A DNA stretch of 64,000 nucleotides, taken from Streptomyces sp. STR69 (GTDB lineage Bacteria; Actinomycetota; Actinomycetes; Streptomycetales; Streptomycetaceae). Shown here piece after piece: positions 7,830 through 15,504 of the stretch. The stretch lies in assembly GCF_024519455.1 (NCBI RefSeq), contig NZ_JALJRY010000003.1, positions 62,001 through 126,000 of the forward strand, read 5' to 3'. Under the pieces are notes generated by a model. It saw only the letters and a program-made list of their open reading frames with translations. It did no database searches and was not told where the DNA came from. Numbering within the stretch: position 1 is the stretch's first letter; the number at the start of each line of letters is the position of its first letter. The position numbers and the translations under genes are program-made.

Positions 7830-8684
7830 GTGCCGAGACGTTGGACCAGACCGAGGATCCTGCTGGGGGCGGCCGTGCTGCCGCTGGCCCTGGTGTCGCC
7901 CGCGTGGGGTGACACCGACCCGGCGCCGCCCCCGCCCGAGCCGCCGTCGACGCTCTGCGCGCCCGCGGGCACCCTGCACGGCGCGCACGGAGCGCATGCC
8001 GTGGTCAGCCTGTGCGCGGGCAGCGGCACCCCGACCATGGCGGTCTCGGCGCCCGCGACCTGTCGGCAGCTCCGGGCCACCGTCCACTTCGCGTGCCGTA
8101 CCTCGGGCACCTGGACCGCGCAGCGTGCCGGTGAGACGGTCGCGTCCGGGACGCTGCCCGGGTCGGGGCAGTATCCGGGGCCGGGGACGTACGACTTCAC
8201 GGCCACCGTGCACGTCCGCTCGATGCCCGAGGGAGTGGATGTGCAGGGCACGGTCCGCGCGACGCTCACGCTGACCGCGCCGAGGCCGAAGGCTACGCAC
8301 GGCATCGAGGTCGACCGGAGCGCGCTGGCGCCGAACTCCGTGACGACGCTGACGTACACGGTCCGGCGGAACAGCGACGAGGGCGACGGCAGCGCGCGGT
8401 TCGGGCTCATCGCGGAGGAGGGCACGGGGGCGGAGCTGACCACGACCGACGCCCGTTGCGTCAACCCGCTGATCGGCCGCCACCCCGCGCAGGACCGGCT
8501 CCCGCACGCCCTGGACTGCGCACTCACCGATCTCCAGCCGGGGCACCCGGACACCGTAGTGGTCCAGGTCGCCCTCAAGTCCCGCTGTTCCACGGTGGTT
8601 TCGAAGCTGGGCTACTGGATGCCCCAGGGCCAGACGCTCTACACCGGGGGCATGCTGGCGGGGCCGACCGTGACCTGCGCCTAG
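7830..8684 (+). CDS. Secreted protein of unknown function
   Basis: A 284-residue protein with a Sec signal peptide (PRRWTRPRILLGAAVLPLAL, likely cleavage after SPAWG), a short Pro-rich stretch, then ~245 residues of beta-rich sequence with six or more cysteines (e.g. STLCAP, VSLCAG, ATCRQL, FACRTS, ARCVNP, LDCALT, SRCSTV, VTCA), implying several disulphides. PGTYDFTATVHVRS and NSVTTLTYTVRR resemble immunoglobulin-like or invasin-like beta domains. No enzyme motif is seen. GTG 7830 follows GGGAGGAA. Its stop overlaps the stop of the convergent flavoprotein gene within a shared CTAG. Confidence 0.7.
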   Translation: MPRRWTRPRILLGAAVLPLALVSPAWGDTDPAPPPPEPPSTLCAPAGTLHGAHGAHAVVSLCAGSGTPTMAVSAPATCRQLRATVHFACRTSGTWTAQRAGETVASGTLPGSGQYPGPGTYDFTATVHVRSMPEGVDVQGTVRATLTLTAPRPKATHGIEVDRSALAPNSVTTLTYTVRRNSDEGDGSARFGLIAEEGTGAELTTTDARCVNPLIGRHPAQDRLPHALDCALTDLQPGHPDTVVVQVALKSRCSTVVSKLGYWMPQGQTLYTGGMLAGPTVTCA

Positions 8685-9205
8685 AGCAGGTCCAGCGCCT
8701 TCGCCCAGCCGAACTCCGGCCGCCCGCCGTCCTCTTGGGCCGCGCCGGAGTACGGCTCCCCGAAGCGGACGCCCATCTCGCGCAATCGGGCCAGGCTCGC
8801 CCGGTAGGCGGGATGGGCGGCCAACGCGTCGCCCACACAAGGGAGTACGACGGTCGGGACACCGAGGCCGTACGCCTCACAGAGGGTACCGAGGGCGAGG
8901 GTGTCCGCCGTACCTGACGCCCATTTGTTGATCGTGTTGAAGGTGGCGGGCGCGACGATCACGGCGTCCGGGGGCGGAAACGGGCGGGGATCCCCGGGAG
9001 TTCGCCACGCCGAACGGATCGGGCGGCCGGTCTGCGCCTCGACGGCGGCCGTGTCGAAGAACCCGCCCATCGCGACCGGTGTCGCGAAGACCCCGACCTC
9101 CCAGTCCCGCTCCTGCGCGGCGGTGATCAGCGTGCCGACGTCCACGGCTATGCCGGCGGCGCAGACGACGACGTAGAGGAAGGGTTTCGAGTCCTGTGCG
9201 GTCAT
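8681..9205 (-). CDS. Flavoprotein of the HFCD / phosphopantothenoylcysteine decarboxylase-like family
   Basis: A 174-residue FMN-binding Rossmann-like protein. The family signatures are the N-terminal FLYVVVCAAGIAVDVGTLI (phosphate-binding region), the PATFNTINKWASGTADTL segment (equivalent to PASANT in PpcD/EpiD-type enzymes) and VVLPCVGDALAAHPAY. The HFCD family carries out decarboxylations of cysteine-type thiols or serves as lantibiotic-processing enzymes, but no lantibiotic genes are nearby, so the role is open. No Shine-Dalgarno is seen before ATG 9205; TAGGCT lies six bases upstream, which fits a leaderless transcript. Confidence 0.8.
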   Translation of the reverse strand: MTAQDSKPFLYVVVCAAGIAVDVGTLITAAQERDWEVGVFATPVAMGGFFDTAAVEAQTGRPIRSAWRTPGDPRPFPPPDAVIVAPATFNTINKWASGTADTLALGTLCEAYGLGVPTVVLPCVGDALAAHPAYRASLARLREMGVRFGEPYSGAAQEDGGRPEFGWAKALDLL

Positions 9206-9222
9206 CCGGGGAGCCTAGGCGC

Positions 9223-9681
9223 CTACTGAAGCGGGAAGGAACGCCCCCGCTCCGCCTCCGGCCGCGTGCCGAAGATCCGGCGCTCCTTCTCCTCGATGGC
9301 CAGGTCGTTGATGCTCGCCTCGCGCCGGGTCATCAGGCCGTGCTCGTCGAACTCCCACAGCTCGTTGCCGTACGACCGCCACCACTGTCCGTCGGCGTCC
9401 CGGCACTCGTACTGGAAGCGGACCGCGATGCGGTTGCCGTCGTAGGCCCACAGGTCCTTGCGCAGGGCGTAATCGAGCTCGCGCGCCCACTTGGCGGTGA
9501 GGAGTTCGGCGATCTCGGCGCGGCCGGTGACGAAGGTGTCGCGGTTGCGCCAGACGGAGTCCTCCGAATAGGCGAGCGCGACTCGTTGCGGGTCACGGGT
9601 GTTCCAGGCGTCCTCGGCGGCCTGCACCTTCTGCGCCGCGGTCTCACGGGTGAAGGGTGGGAGGGGCGGGCGGTCGGCCAT
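9223..9681 (-). CDS. DUF1348 / NTF2-like (SnoaL-fold) protein
   Basis: A 152-residue protein of the DUF1348 family, which has the NTF2/SnoaL cone-shaped fold. Typical motifs are [36 protein letters not shown], and [17 protein letters not shown]. Proteins of this family bind or process small hydrophobic molecules and are often induced by a neighbouring TetR repressor. It is transcribed divergently from a TetR gene, with two identical 16-base palindromes between them, so it is probably the repressed target. ATG 9681 follows GGAGACG. Confidence 0.88.
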   Translation of the reverse strand: MADRPPLPPFTRETAAQKVQAAEDAWNTRDPQRVALAYSEDSVWRNRDTFVTGRAEIAELLTAKWARELDYALRKDLWAYDGNRIAVRFQYECRDADGQWWRSYGNELWEFDEHGLMTRREASINDLAIEEKERRIFGTRPEAERGRSFPLQ

Positions 9682-9707
9682 GGTCGTCTCCAGAGCGGGG
9701 AAAGGGC

Positions 9708-9723
9708 GAGAACGTGCGTTCTC
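9708..9723. promoter_or_regulatory. TetR operator copy 1, GAGAACG-TG-CGTTCTC
   Basis: Perfect 7-base inverted repeat with two-base spacer, 27 bases upstream of the DUF1348 start. The same arms recur 34 bases away. Its position between the divergent DUF1348 and TetR genes marks it as the repressor site. Confidence 0.75.
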
Positions 9724-9741
9724 CGAATGACTGCTAACGTA

Positions 9742-9757
9742 GAGAACGGTCGTTCTC
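9742..9757. promoter_or_regulatory. TetR operator copy 2, GAGAACG-GT-CGTTCTC
   Basis: Second copy with identical arms, 22 bases upstream of the TetR start and just before its AAGGAGGGG ribosome site. It likely serves autoregulation. Confidence 0.75.
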
Positions 9758-9778
9758 GCGTCAAGGAGGGGTTGTTCG

Positions 9779-10330
9779 ATGGACAGCGCAGTCGCCCGGG
9801 AACAGGCACTGGACGCCGCCGAGAAACTGTTCTACGGCCGGGGCATACAGGCCGTCGGCATGGACGCCGTCCGCACCGCCTCCGGGCTCTCCCTCAAGCG
9901 GCTCTACCAACTCTTCCCGGCGAAGGAGCAGTTGGTGGAGGCGTATCTCGAACGGCGTGACCTGCGCTGGCGCGGACGCCTCGCCGAGCACGTCGAGCGG
10001 CACGATGATCCACGGGAGCGAATTCCGGCCGTCTTCGACTGGCTGGAGGAGTGGTTCGGCGAGGCAGACTTCCGGGGCTGCGCATGGATCAACTCCTACG
10101 GCGAGCTCGGCGCGACCTCGGAGCGAGTGGTGGCCCAAGTCCGGGCGCACAAGCGGGAGTTCCGCGACTATCTGGCCGGTCTCGTGGCGGCTGCCGAGCT
10201 GCCCGCCGTACTGACCGGGCAGGTGTTCCTGCTGGCCGAGGGGGCCATGGTCACGGCGGGCATCACCGGGAGCGCGGACCCGGCGGCGGAGGCCCGCGAG
10301 GCGGTCCGGTCGCTGCTGCGGGCCGCCTGA
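9779..10330 (+). CDS. TetR-family transcriptional repressor
   Basis: A 183-residue TetR/AcrR regulator. The N-terminal helix-turn-helix is clear ([21 protein letters not shown], then [30 protein letters not shown] at about residues 24-54). The C-terminal half ([21 protein letters not shown]) resembles the ligand-binding domain of TetR proteins that control NTF2-like or reductase genes. It is divergent from the DUF1348 gene and both promoters carry the GAGAACG palindrome, so it very likely represses both. ATG 9779 follows AAGGAGGGG by eight bases. Confidence 0.92.
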   Translation: MDSAVAREQALDAAEKLFYGRGIQAVGMDAVRTASGLSLKRLYQLFPAKEQLVEAYLERRDLRWRGRLAEHVERHDDPRERIPAVFDWLEEWFGEADFRGCAWINSYGELGATSERVVAQVRAHKREFRDYLAGLVAAAELPAVLTGQVFLLAEGAMVTAGITGSADPAAEAREAVRSLLRAA

Positions 10331-10426
10331 GGTCAGGCGACGGCGAGGGTCGTGAGCGTGGCGTCCCGGCCGAGCCGCGCGGGGCCCGGGGCGGTCGCCG
10401 AGGGGACGGTACTACTGCGCGGCCGG

Positions 10427-10486
10427 GCCCGGAGCGACCACGATGCCCTCGTCGATGGGGACGTGGGCATCGTGGTCGCTCCGGGC
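10427..10486. repeat. Perfect 22-bp inverted repeat with 16-base loop
   Basis: Arms 10427-10448 (beginning GCCCGGAGCGACCACG) and 10465-10486 (ending CGTGGTCGCTCCGGGC) pair without a mismatch. The hairpin would be far more stable than a normal terminator. It lies after the TetR stop and has no T tract. Confidence 0.7.
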
Positions 10487-10538
10487 TGACGGCTGCTGCC
10501 GGCACTCCGGGGGACCGTCGAGGGCGGGTGGGTCGCGG

Positions 10539-10613
10539 CGTACGAGGTGATCGCGGACCGGGGGCGGCTGCGAGGTGGCGGTGTTGGCGGCGGGAGCTTG
10601 ATCACCTCGTACG
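10539..10613. repeat. Perfect 14-bp inverted repeat CGTACGAGGTGATC / GATCACCTCGTACG
   Basis: Arms at 10539-10552 and 10600-10613 are separated by 47 bases. The right arm ends 11 bases from the ferredoxin stop codon. Confidence 0.6.
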
Positions 10614-10624
10614 GGAGACCCTGC

Positions 10625-10861
10625 TCAGGCCGTCGAGTCGGTCACCGCCGTGTCGTTCATCGCCGTATCGGTCACCGTGATCGCGGTGACCGGGCAGGCG
10701 CGGGCCGCCTCGCGGAGCATCGGGTCGCCGGCGCCGTCCTCCTTTCCGGGCAGTACCGTGCTGTAGCCGTCGTCGTCCTGGGTGAACACGCCCGGGGCGG
10801 CCAGGGCGCACTGGCCCGCCCCGATGCAGAGGTCCTTGTCGATGTGGATTTCGGTGTGCAT
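10625..10861 (-). CDS. [3Fe-4S] ferredoxin, P450 partner
   Basis: A 78-residue single-cluster ferredoxin. Cluster ligands are C12 and C18 (DLCIGAGQC, where the second usual Cys is replaced by Ala/Gly) and the distal Cys in ARACPVTAI, the three-cysteine pattern of [3Fe-4S] ferredoxins that feed actinobacterial P450s. The C terminus carries an extra Asp/Thr-rich tail. It starts 13 bases after the P450 stop on the same strand, so it is almost certainly co-transcribed and supplies electrons to that P450 from a reductase encoded elsewhere. Confidence 0.92.
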   Translation of the reverse strand: MHTEIHIDKDLCIGAGQCALAAPGVFTQDDDGYSTVLPGKEDGAGDPMLREAARACPVTAITVTDTAMNDTAVTDSTA

Positions 10862-10874
10862 GGAGCGCAGCCTC

Positions 10875-12098
10875 TTACCAGGTCACGGGGAGTTCCAGCA
10901 TCCCCTGGATCGTGTCGCCCGGTTTGAAGGGGATCTCCTCCGCCGGTGCGGCCAGGCGCAGCGTGGGCAGCCGGTCGAAGAGGCTGCGCAGGGCGATCTC
11001 CAGTTCGGCACGGGCCAGGTTCTGGCCGAGGCACTGGTGGATGCCGAAGCCGAACGCGATGTGGTGGCGGGCGGGCCGGTGCCAGTCCAAGGCGTCCGGG
11101 GCGGAGTAGACGGCCTCGTCGCGGTTGACGACCGAGGTCGAGAAGAGCACTCCCTCGCCGGCCCGGATCGTCACGCCGTCCAGTTCGATGTCCTCGACGG
11201 CCAGCCGCATCAGACCGTCCACGATCGACAGCGACCGCATCAGCTCCTCGACCACGTCCGGCAACAGCCGTGGATCGGCCCGCAGTTCGGCCAGCCGCTC
11301 GGAATGCCGCAGCAGCGTGAATGTGCCGAGGGAGATCATGTTGGCGGTCGTCTCGTGCCCCGCGACCAGGAGGACGAGGCCGAGGGCGGCCAACTCGGCG
11401 CGGTCCAGGGCTCCTTCGTTCAGCTGGTCGCGGACGAGGTCGTCCAGCAGCCCTTCACCCGGTTCCCGCTGCTTGCGGTCGATCAACTCGCCCAGATAGT
11501 CGTCGAGTCGAGCGCGTGCGTCCTGGCTGTCCTCGGGCCGGGGACCGCGCAGCAGGCGCCGGGACTGCGCCTCGAAGAACTCGTGGTCGGCGTACGGGAC
11601 GCCGAGCAGCGCGCAGATCACCATCGAGGGCACGGGCAGCGCGAACGCGGGCACCAGGTCGGCGGGCCCGCCCCGGGCGATCATCGCGTCGAGCCGTTCG
11701 TCGACGATCCGCTGGATGTCGGGCCGCATCGCCGTGGCGCGTTTGACGGTGAAGCCGGGGATCATCATGCGGCGCTGGGTGCGGTGCTTGGGGTCGTCGA
11801 CACCGACCAGTGCGGCCGTCCGGTTCCGGAACGCCGCGAAGCGCGGGGTGGTGGCGGGGAAGCCGGGGCGGGTCCGGTCGGAGGAGAGGCGCTGGTCGGC
11901 CAGCAGTGCGCGGGCGGTGGCGTGGCCGGTGACCAGCCAGGCCGGGCTGCCGTCGTAGAGGGTGACGCGAGTCAGCGGACGGTCGGCGCGCAGGGGGTCG
12001 TAGCCGGTGGGCGGGTGGTAGGGACAGGTACGGCTCTGGGGGAAGGCGACGGGTTCGGTCAGGTCGGTCGGAGCTGTCAGATCCGTCAGATCCGTCAT
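10875..12098 (-). CDS. Cytochrome P450 (CYP105-like)
   Basis: A 407-residue class I bacterial P450. It has the oxygen-activating I-helix VAGHETTANM, the K-helix region (ADPRLLPDVVEELMR), and the haem loop FGFGIHQCLGQNLARAE with thiolate ligand C356. PVAFPQSRTCPYHPP at the N terminus and the overall pattern fit the CYP105 group. The enzyme would hydroxylate a hydrophobic substrate or xenobiotic with the ferredoxin encoded next to it. The start at ATG 12098 follows GAGGTCTTCC; the first residues are an odd tandem TDLTDLTAPTDLTEP encoded by near-identical repeats. No biosynthetic cluster surrounds it. Confidence 0.92.
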   Translation of the reverse strand: MTDLTDLTAPTDLTEPVAFPQSRTCPYHPPTGYDPLRADRPLTRVTLYDGSPAWLVTGHATARALLADQRLSSDRTRPGFPATTPRFAAFRNRTAALVGVDDPKHRTQRRMMIPGFTVKRATAMRPDIQRIVDERLDAMIARGGPADLVPAFALPVPSMVICALLGVPYADHEFFEAQSRRLLRGPRPEDSQDARARLDDYLGELIDRKQREPGEGLLDDLVRDQLNEGALDRAELAALGLVLLVAGHETTANMISLGTFTLLRHSERLAELRADPRLLPDVVEELMRSLSIVDGLMRLAVEDIELDGVTIRAGEGVLFSTSVVNRDEAVYSAPDALDWHRPARHHIAFGFGIHQCLGQNLARAELEIALRSLFDRLPTLRLAAPAEEIPFKPGDTIQGMLELPVTW

Positions 12099-12224
12099 GG
12101 AAGACCTCGCAGACGAAGAGAGCGTCGTGCCGATCTTCATTAGATGCCCGAGGCACCTATGGAGCCACCTCAAGTTCGGCCAGATCGGTGGTCCCTACCA
12201 TCTGGCTGAACCTGACGGTCCGGT

Positions 12225-12371
12225 TCACACGGCCCCGTCCTCGTACTTGCGGTGACGAACGATCAGCCCCTCCCGGACGGTCAGGTGCAGGGCGAACCTG
12301 GCGCGATACGGCTGTCCGGTGGACCCGACGGTCAGCCGGATCTCGCCAGCGTCGGCGCGATTGCCTCCGAC
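12225..12371 (-). pseudogene. Remnant of an NTF2/SnoaL-like protein
   Basis: The minus strand reads EIRLTVGSTGQPYRARFALHLTVREGLIVRHRKYEDGAV and a stop, which is a good C-terminal strand-and-tail sequence for a SnoaL-like polyketide-cyclase fold protein. The frame continues upstream but with no further resemblance, so only about 45 residues of the gene survive. It lies in the divergent gap between the P450 and the F420-type nitroreductase. The identification is from pattern only. Confidence 0.5.
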
Positions 12372-12489
12372 GTCATCGCCCGATGGAGGGGGCGTGGCCG
12401 AAGAGAGTCGCGGTGTGGATGAATCGCGCGCCCGCTGGTGTTGAATCTGGGTGCGAGACAGTCGTAGAACGCGAGATGGGACGGATGCC

Positions 12490-12939
12490 ATGCCTCTTGA
12501 GGGCGAGTACGAACCCAGCCCGACGCAGTGGGTGCGCGACCAGGTGGAGCTGTACGAGAGCTCCGGTGGCACCAAGGGGACGACCTTGATGGACACGGGT
12601 CTGGCCGTCATCCTGTTGACGACCGTGGGTGCCAAGAGCGGGAAGATCCGGAAGACCCCGCTGATGCGTGTCGAGCACGACGGACGGTATGCCGTCGTCG
12701 CCTCGCAGGGCGGCGCGCCCAAGCATCCCGTCTGGTACTTCAACATCCAGGCCGACCCCCGGGTGGAACTTCAGGACGGCCCGCAGAAGTGGGACCTGAC
12801 GGCCCGCGAGGTCACCGGCGACGAGAAGGCGGAGTGGTGGGAGCGGGCGGTCGCCGCGTATCCCCCGTACGCCGAGTACCAGACGAAGACGGACCGGCAG
12901 ATCCCCGTCTTCGTCCTCGAACCGGCCGACGAGAGCTGA
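12490..12939 (+). CDS. F420-dependent nitroreductase-family (deazaflavin) protein
   Basis: A 149-residue split-barrel protein of the deazaflavin-dependent nitroreductase (Ddn/Rv3547-like) family. Signatures are [59 protein letters not shown] and [16 protein letters not shown]. The family uses F420H2 to reduce quinones or nitro compounds, or serves in redox protection in actinobacteria. The ATG at 12490 is preferred over GTG 12451 because the family starts near [11 protein letters not shown]. The gene stands alone. Confidence 0.92.
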   Translation: MPLEGEYEPSPTQWVRDQVELYESSGGTKGTTLMDTGLAVILLTTVGAKSGKIRKTPLMRVEHDGRYAVVASQGGAPKHPVWYFNIQADPRVELQDGPQKWDLTAREVTGDEKAEWWERAVAAYPPYAEYQTKTDRQIPVFVLEPADES

Positions 12940-13023
12940 CGCCGGGAGCGGTTCCGCGTCCGCCGAGAATTTTCTTGTTCCGAGGCGCATGAACCGGTGC
13001 CCGCCGGGCAACCGACGTTCAGG

Positions 13024-13056
13024 CCCCGCCGCGCTCCCCCGTCGCGGCGGGGCTTT
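13024..13056 (+). terminator. Rho-independent-like terminator
   Basis: Perfect 10-bp stem (CCCCGCCGCG at 13024-13033 with CGCGGCGGGG at 13043-13052), nine-base loop, then CTTT. It lies 85 bases after the nitroreductase stop and would end that transcript. Confidence 0.75.
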
Positions 13057-13143
13057 CCGCTGCCCGCCGGTCCCTCTTCCGAAGCCCCGGTTTCAATGGC
13101 ACCGTCGGGGTGCCGACCGGCACGTTCGCAGAAGGAGACCCGC

Positions 13144-13446
13144 GTGGCCAAGAGCAAGAAGTTGAAACTCCCCCTCGTCTACCAGCCCGTCGGCCTGGTC
13201 CTGGGCATAGTGAGCGGCGCCCTCGCGGGCCGCGCCTTCCGCGCCGCCTGGAAGGCGATACGGCACGAGGAGGACGCCCCCGACCCGCTGGACCGGAACC
13301 GCGGCTGGGGCGAGATCCTGTTCGCCGCCGCGCTCCAGGGCGCCCTGTTCGCGGTGGCACGCAGCGCGGCCGACCGTACCGGCGCGAAGGCCATCGAGCG
13401 TTCGACCGGTGTCTGGCCGGCGAAGGACAAGGGTGGCCGGGAGTAA
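13144..13446 (+). CDS. DUF4235 small membrane-associated protein
   Basis: A 100-residue protein of the DUF4235 family. After a Lys-rich start (AKSKKLKLPLVYQP) it has a glycine-rich hydrophobic helix (VGLVLGIVSGALAGRAF), a charged stretch with NRGWGEI, and a second hydrophobic helix (AAALQGALFAVARSAADR). It is probably a two-helix membrane protein. Function is unknown. GTG 13144 follows AGAAGGAGA at good spacing, whereas the longer upstream frame runs through the terminator hairpin. Confidence 0.85.
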   Translation: MAKSKKLKLPLVYQPVGLVLGIVSGALAGRAFRAAWKAIRHEEDAPDPLDRNRGWGEILFAAALQGALFAVARSAADRTGAKAIERSTGVWPAKDKGGRE

Positions 13447-13461
13447 GGGAGTTGAGGGGCC

Positions 13462-13854
13462 TCAGCCCTGTTCGGACGTCGTCGGCGGTACCAGGCGCAG
13501 GGTGAAGGAGTGGCCGGCCGGGTCCGCGTAGACACGCTCCTGGTACGGGCCCGGCATGTCCTTCGTCTCCAGCGCGCGTCCGCCGAGGCCAATGATCCTG
13601 CGCTCCGCCTCGTCCAGGTCCTCCACCAGGAAGTCCAGGTGGACCTGCTGGTTGTTCTCGGCGCGGGGCCAGCTCGCCGGGGTGGCGCCGGCGTCGCGGC
13701 GGAACGCCAGCCGGGTGCCGTCGGCGCCCCTGATCTCCACCTGGTCGACCGAGATGTCCGTCTGTTCGCCGTCCAGCAACTCCGTGTAGAACACGGCGAG
13801 TTTCTCCGGCTCGACAGCGTCGAGCACCACGAGTCCAGCGTTCACGAGTGCCAT
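13462..13854 (-). CDS. VOC (glyoxalase/bleomycin-resistance fold) protein
   Basis: A 130-residue vicinal oxygen chelate protein. ALVNAGLVVLDAVEPEKLAVFYTELL is the first beta-alpha-beta module and HLDFLVEDLDEAERRIIGLGG plus YADPAGHSFTLRLVP the second, with possible metal ligands H (VHLDF) and E/H near the end. The family includes glyoxalases, dioxygenases and drug-binding proteins; this short single-domain form cannot be assigned further. ATG 13854 follows GAGGACAC. It is convergent with the DUF4235 gene. Confidence 0.88.
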   Translation of the reverse strand: MALVNAGLVVLDAVEPEKLAVFYTELLDGEQTDISVDQVEIRGADGTRLAFRRDAGATPASWPRAENNQQVHLDFLVEDLDEAERRIIGLGGRALETKDMPGPYQERVYADPAGHSFTLRLVPPTTSEQG

Positions 13855-13959
13855 GTGTCCTCCGAGGATTCAGGCGCGCAATGGTCGAGTTCCGGTTGCC
13901 ACGCACCCAACGGGTATCCCCGATCGGCCAGTTGATGCCGATGACGCCGACGGTCCGCC

Positions 13960-14649
13960 GTGATCGCTCCGCTGAGCGGCTGCGGGAGCGGTGACGGCGT
14001 CGCCGCCCGTGAACCGTCGGCCTCCTCCGACGGCCCGAGCACGGCCGCCGCGAGCCGAACTCCCGCTCCGGGCAAGGGTTCCAAGGATCCCGACGACATC
14101 AACGGCGACGGGTATCGCGACCTCGTGGTGCCGGTCACGGTCGGTGGTGCCGGGGAGGACGCCCGCGACGAACGGGTCGGTGTGGTCCACGGGTCGGTCA
14201 AGGGGCTCGCCCCGTCGACGCGTTCGGTCCTCGGGCGCGGCGACCTGGGCCTGCCCGCCCCGGGCAAGCAACTGCCGGCGGCCAAGGACGCGGTGTCCGC
14301 CGCGGACGTCACGACCGCCGACCCGGACGGCGACGGCCGGGACGGCATCCTGGTCGCCACCTGCGAGGGCGCCACGCTCGTCGACGGCACCCGGCGGACC
14401 ACGGTCCTGCGGAACGGGCCCGCGACGGCGGACGGCGAGACGATCCCGGCGAAGTGGCGGCACGCCCGGCCCGTGGGGGCGGCCGACTTCGACGGGGACG
14501 GCAAGGACGAACTGATCCTGAGCTGGGGCGCCAACCCCGGGGTTCGGCTTCTACGGCGAGCCGCCACGCGCTGGTGGATCACGGACGGCACGACGTCCGG
14601 GGACCGGGCCGCGTTCACAACGACGGACTTCGGCCCGCGCTCCTCGTAG
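13960..14649 (+). pseudogene. FG-GAP (integrin-like) lipoprotein, truncated and frame-damaged
   Basis: The reading shows two FG-GAP/VCBS calcium-binding loops (DINGDGYRDLVVPV and DPDGDGRDGILVA, with a further DFDGDGKDELILSWG), as in Streptomyces surface FG-GAP proteins. The N terminus is only IAPLSGCGSG with an in-frame stop 15 bases earlier, so most of the signal peptide is missing although a lipobox-like LSGC remains. Near 14540-14565 the frame reads VRLLRRAATRWW where the +1 frame reads FGFYGEPPRA, implying a one-base insertion and a compensating deletion. It ends at residue 229, overlapping the convergent TetR gene, shorter than usual. It may be a decaying gene. Confidence 0.55.
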
Positions 14650-15370
14650 GCAGCGCCCGCTCCCCGGCGCGGAGCTCGGCGAGCCGGGCCGCCGCCGCGC
14701 TCAGCAGCAGGTCCTGCGCGGCCGGGTAGGAGCTGTGCCGCATGGTGGCCACGAGATGGCGGGCCGTGGCCGCGATGTGCGGGTGGGTGTCGGCGGGCAG
14801 CCGGGCGTACATCGCCTGCCATACGGCGGCCTCCGCCTCGCGGGCGGACTTCGGCAGCGCCGTGTTCGCGGAGTCGAGGGCGCCGAAGGCGAGGGCCTGG
14901 TCGACGTAGGCGTGGTAGATCCGCACCGCGTCGGCGTCGGGGAAACCGGCCCCGCGCAGCACCCCGAGGATGGTCTCCACGGCCAGGATCTCGTACACCC
15001 GCCCGGTCACCCGGTACGAACTGAGCATCGCCGCCCTCGGGTGCGCGAGCGCGCCCGCGTGCATGCGCAGGCCCAGGTCCCGCAGGTCGGCCAGCCAGTC
15101 GCCGGTGGGCCGCCAGGTGCGCAGGGTGCGGCCGATCAGCTCGTCGGCGACGGCCAGCATCAGATCGTCGGTGTGCCGGAAGTAGCGGTACAGGGAGCTG
15201 GGGTCGGCGCCGAGGGCGCGGCCGAGACGGCGCACGGAGAGGGCCTCGGCGCCGTGTTCCTCGATGAGTCTGAGGGCGGTCTCGACGATCAGTTCCTCGG
15301 ACAGGACCACGCCCTGCTTGGTGGGGCGTCTGCGCCGCCGGTCGGCGGCCGGGACGACACGCTCGCTCAT
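14615..15370 (-). CDS. TetR-family regulator with TetR_C domain
   Basis: A 251-residue TetR regulator. The helix-turn-helix is at about residues 24-68 (EELIVETALRLIEEHGAEALSV then RLGRALGADPSSLYRYFRHTDDLM). The longer C-terminal domain (IARTLRTWRPTGDWLADLRDLGLRM-like) fits the TetR_C_1 type. It is divergent from the APC permease gene; the gap contains GACAAC-ACC-GTTGAC at 15414-15428, a near-perfect inverted repeat that could be its operator. ATG 15370 follows GAGGAGGTGTCGG. It probably controls the permease and amidohydrolase genes. Confidence 0.9.
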   Translation of the reverse strand: MSERVVPAADRRRRRPTKQGVVLSEELIVETALRLIEEHGAEALSVRRLGRALGADPSSLYRYFRHTDDLMLAVADELIGRTLRTWRPTGDWLADLRDLGLRMHAGALAHPRAAMLSSYRVTGRVYEILAVETILGVLRGAGFPDADAVRIYHAYVDQALAFGALDSANTALPKSAREAEAAVWQAMYARLPADTHPHIAATARHLVATMRHSSYPAAQDLLLSAAAARLAELRAGERALPTRSAGRSPSL

Positions 15371-15504
15371 CCGACACCTCCTCGCTGCTCGGTTCCGGGT
15401 GCCCGCACCTTATGACAACACCGTTGACCTGTTAAGGGCCCGCACAGTTTCATGTGCGTTCACCGGGGCCGTTCGGGCCCCCCGGTGCGAGCGGAGAGCA
15501 CGCC

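Larger units (their letters stand above)
10331..10624. other. Hairpin-rich gap without a gene
   Basis: No frame here has a ribosome site, a recognisable motif or convincing codon use. The stretch is dominated by two long inverted repeats (see 10427-10486 and 10539-10613). Confidence 0.5.

Noticed and set aside
10333..10605. 90-residue minus-strand frame in the hairpin gap
   Set aside because: No ribosome site, no motif, and it is mostly the two inverted repeats read as protein.
10625..12098. Ferredoxin and P450 as part of a biosynthetic gene cluster
   Set aside because: No polyketide, peptide or terpene synthase, nor other tailoring genes, lie nearby; the pair is a stand-alone oxidation unit.
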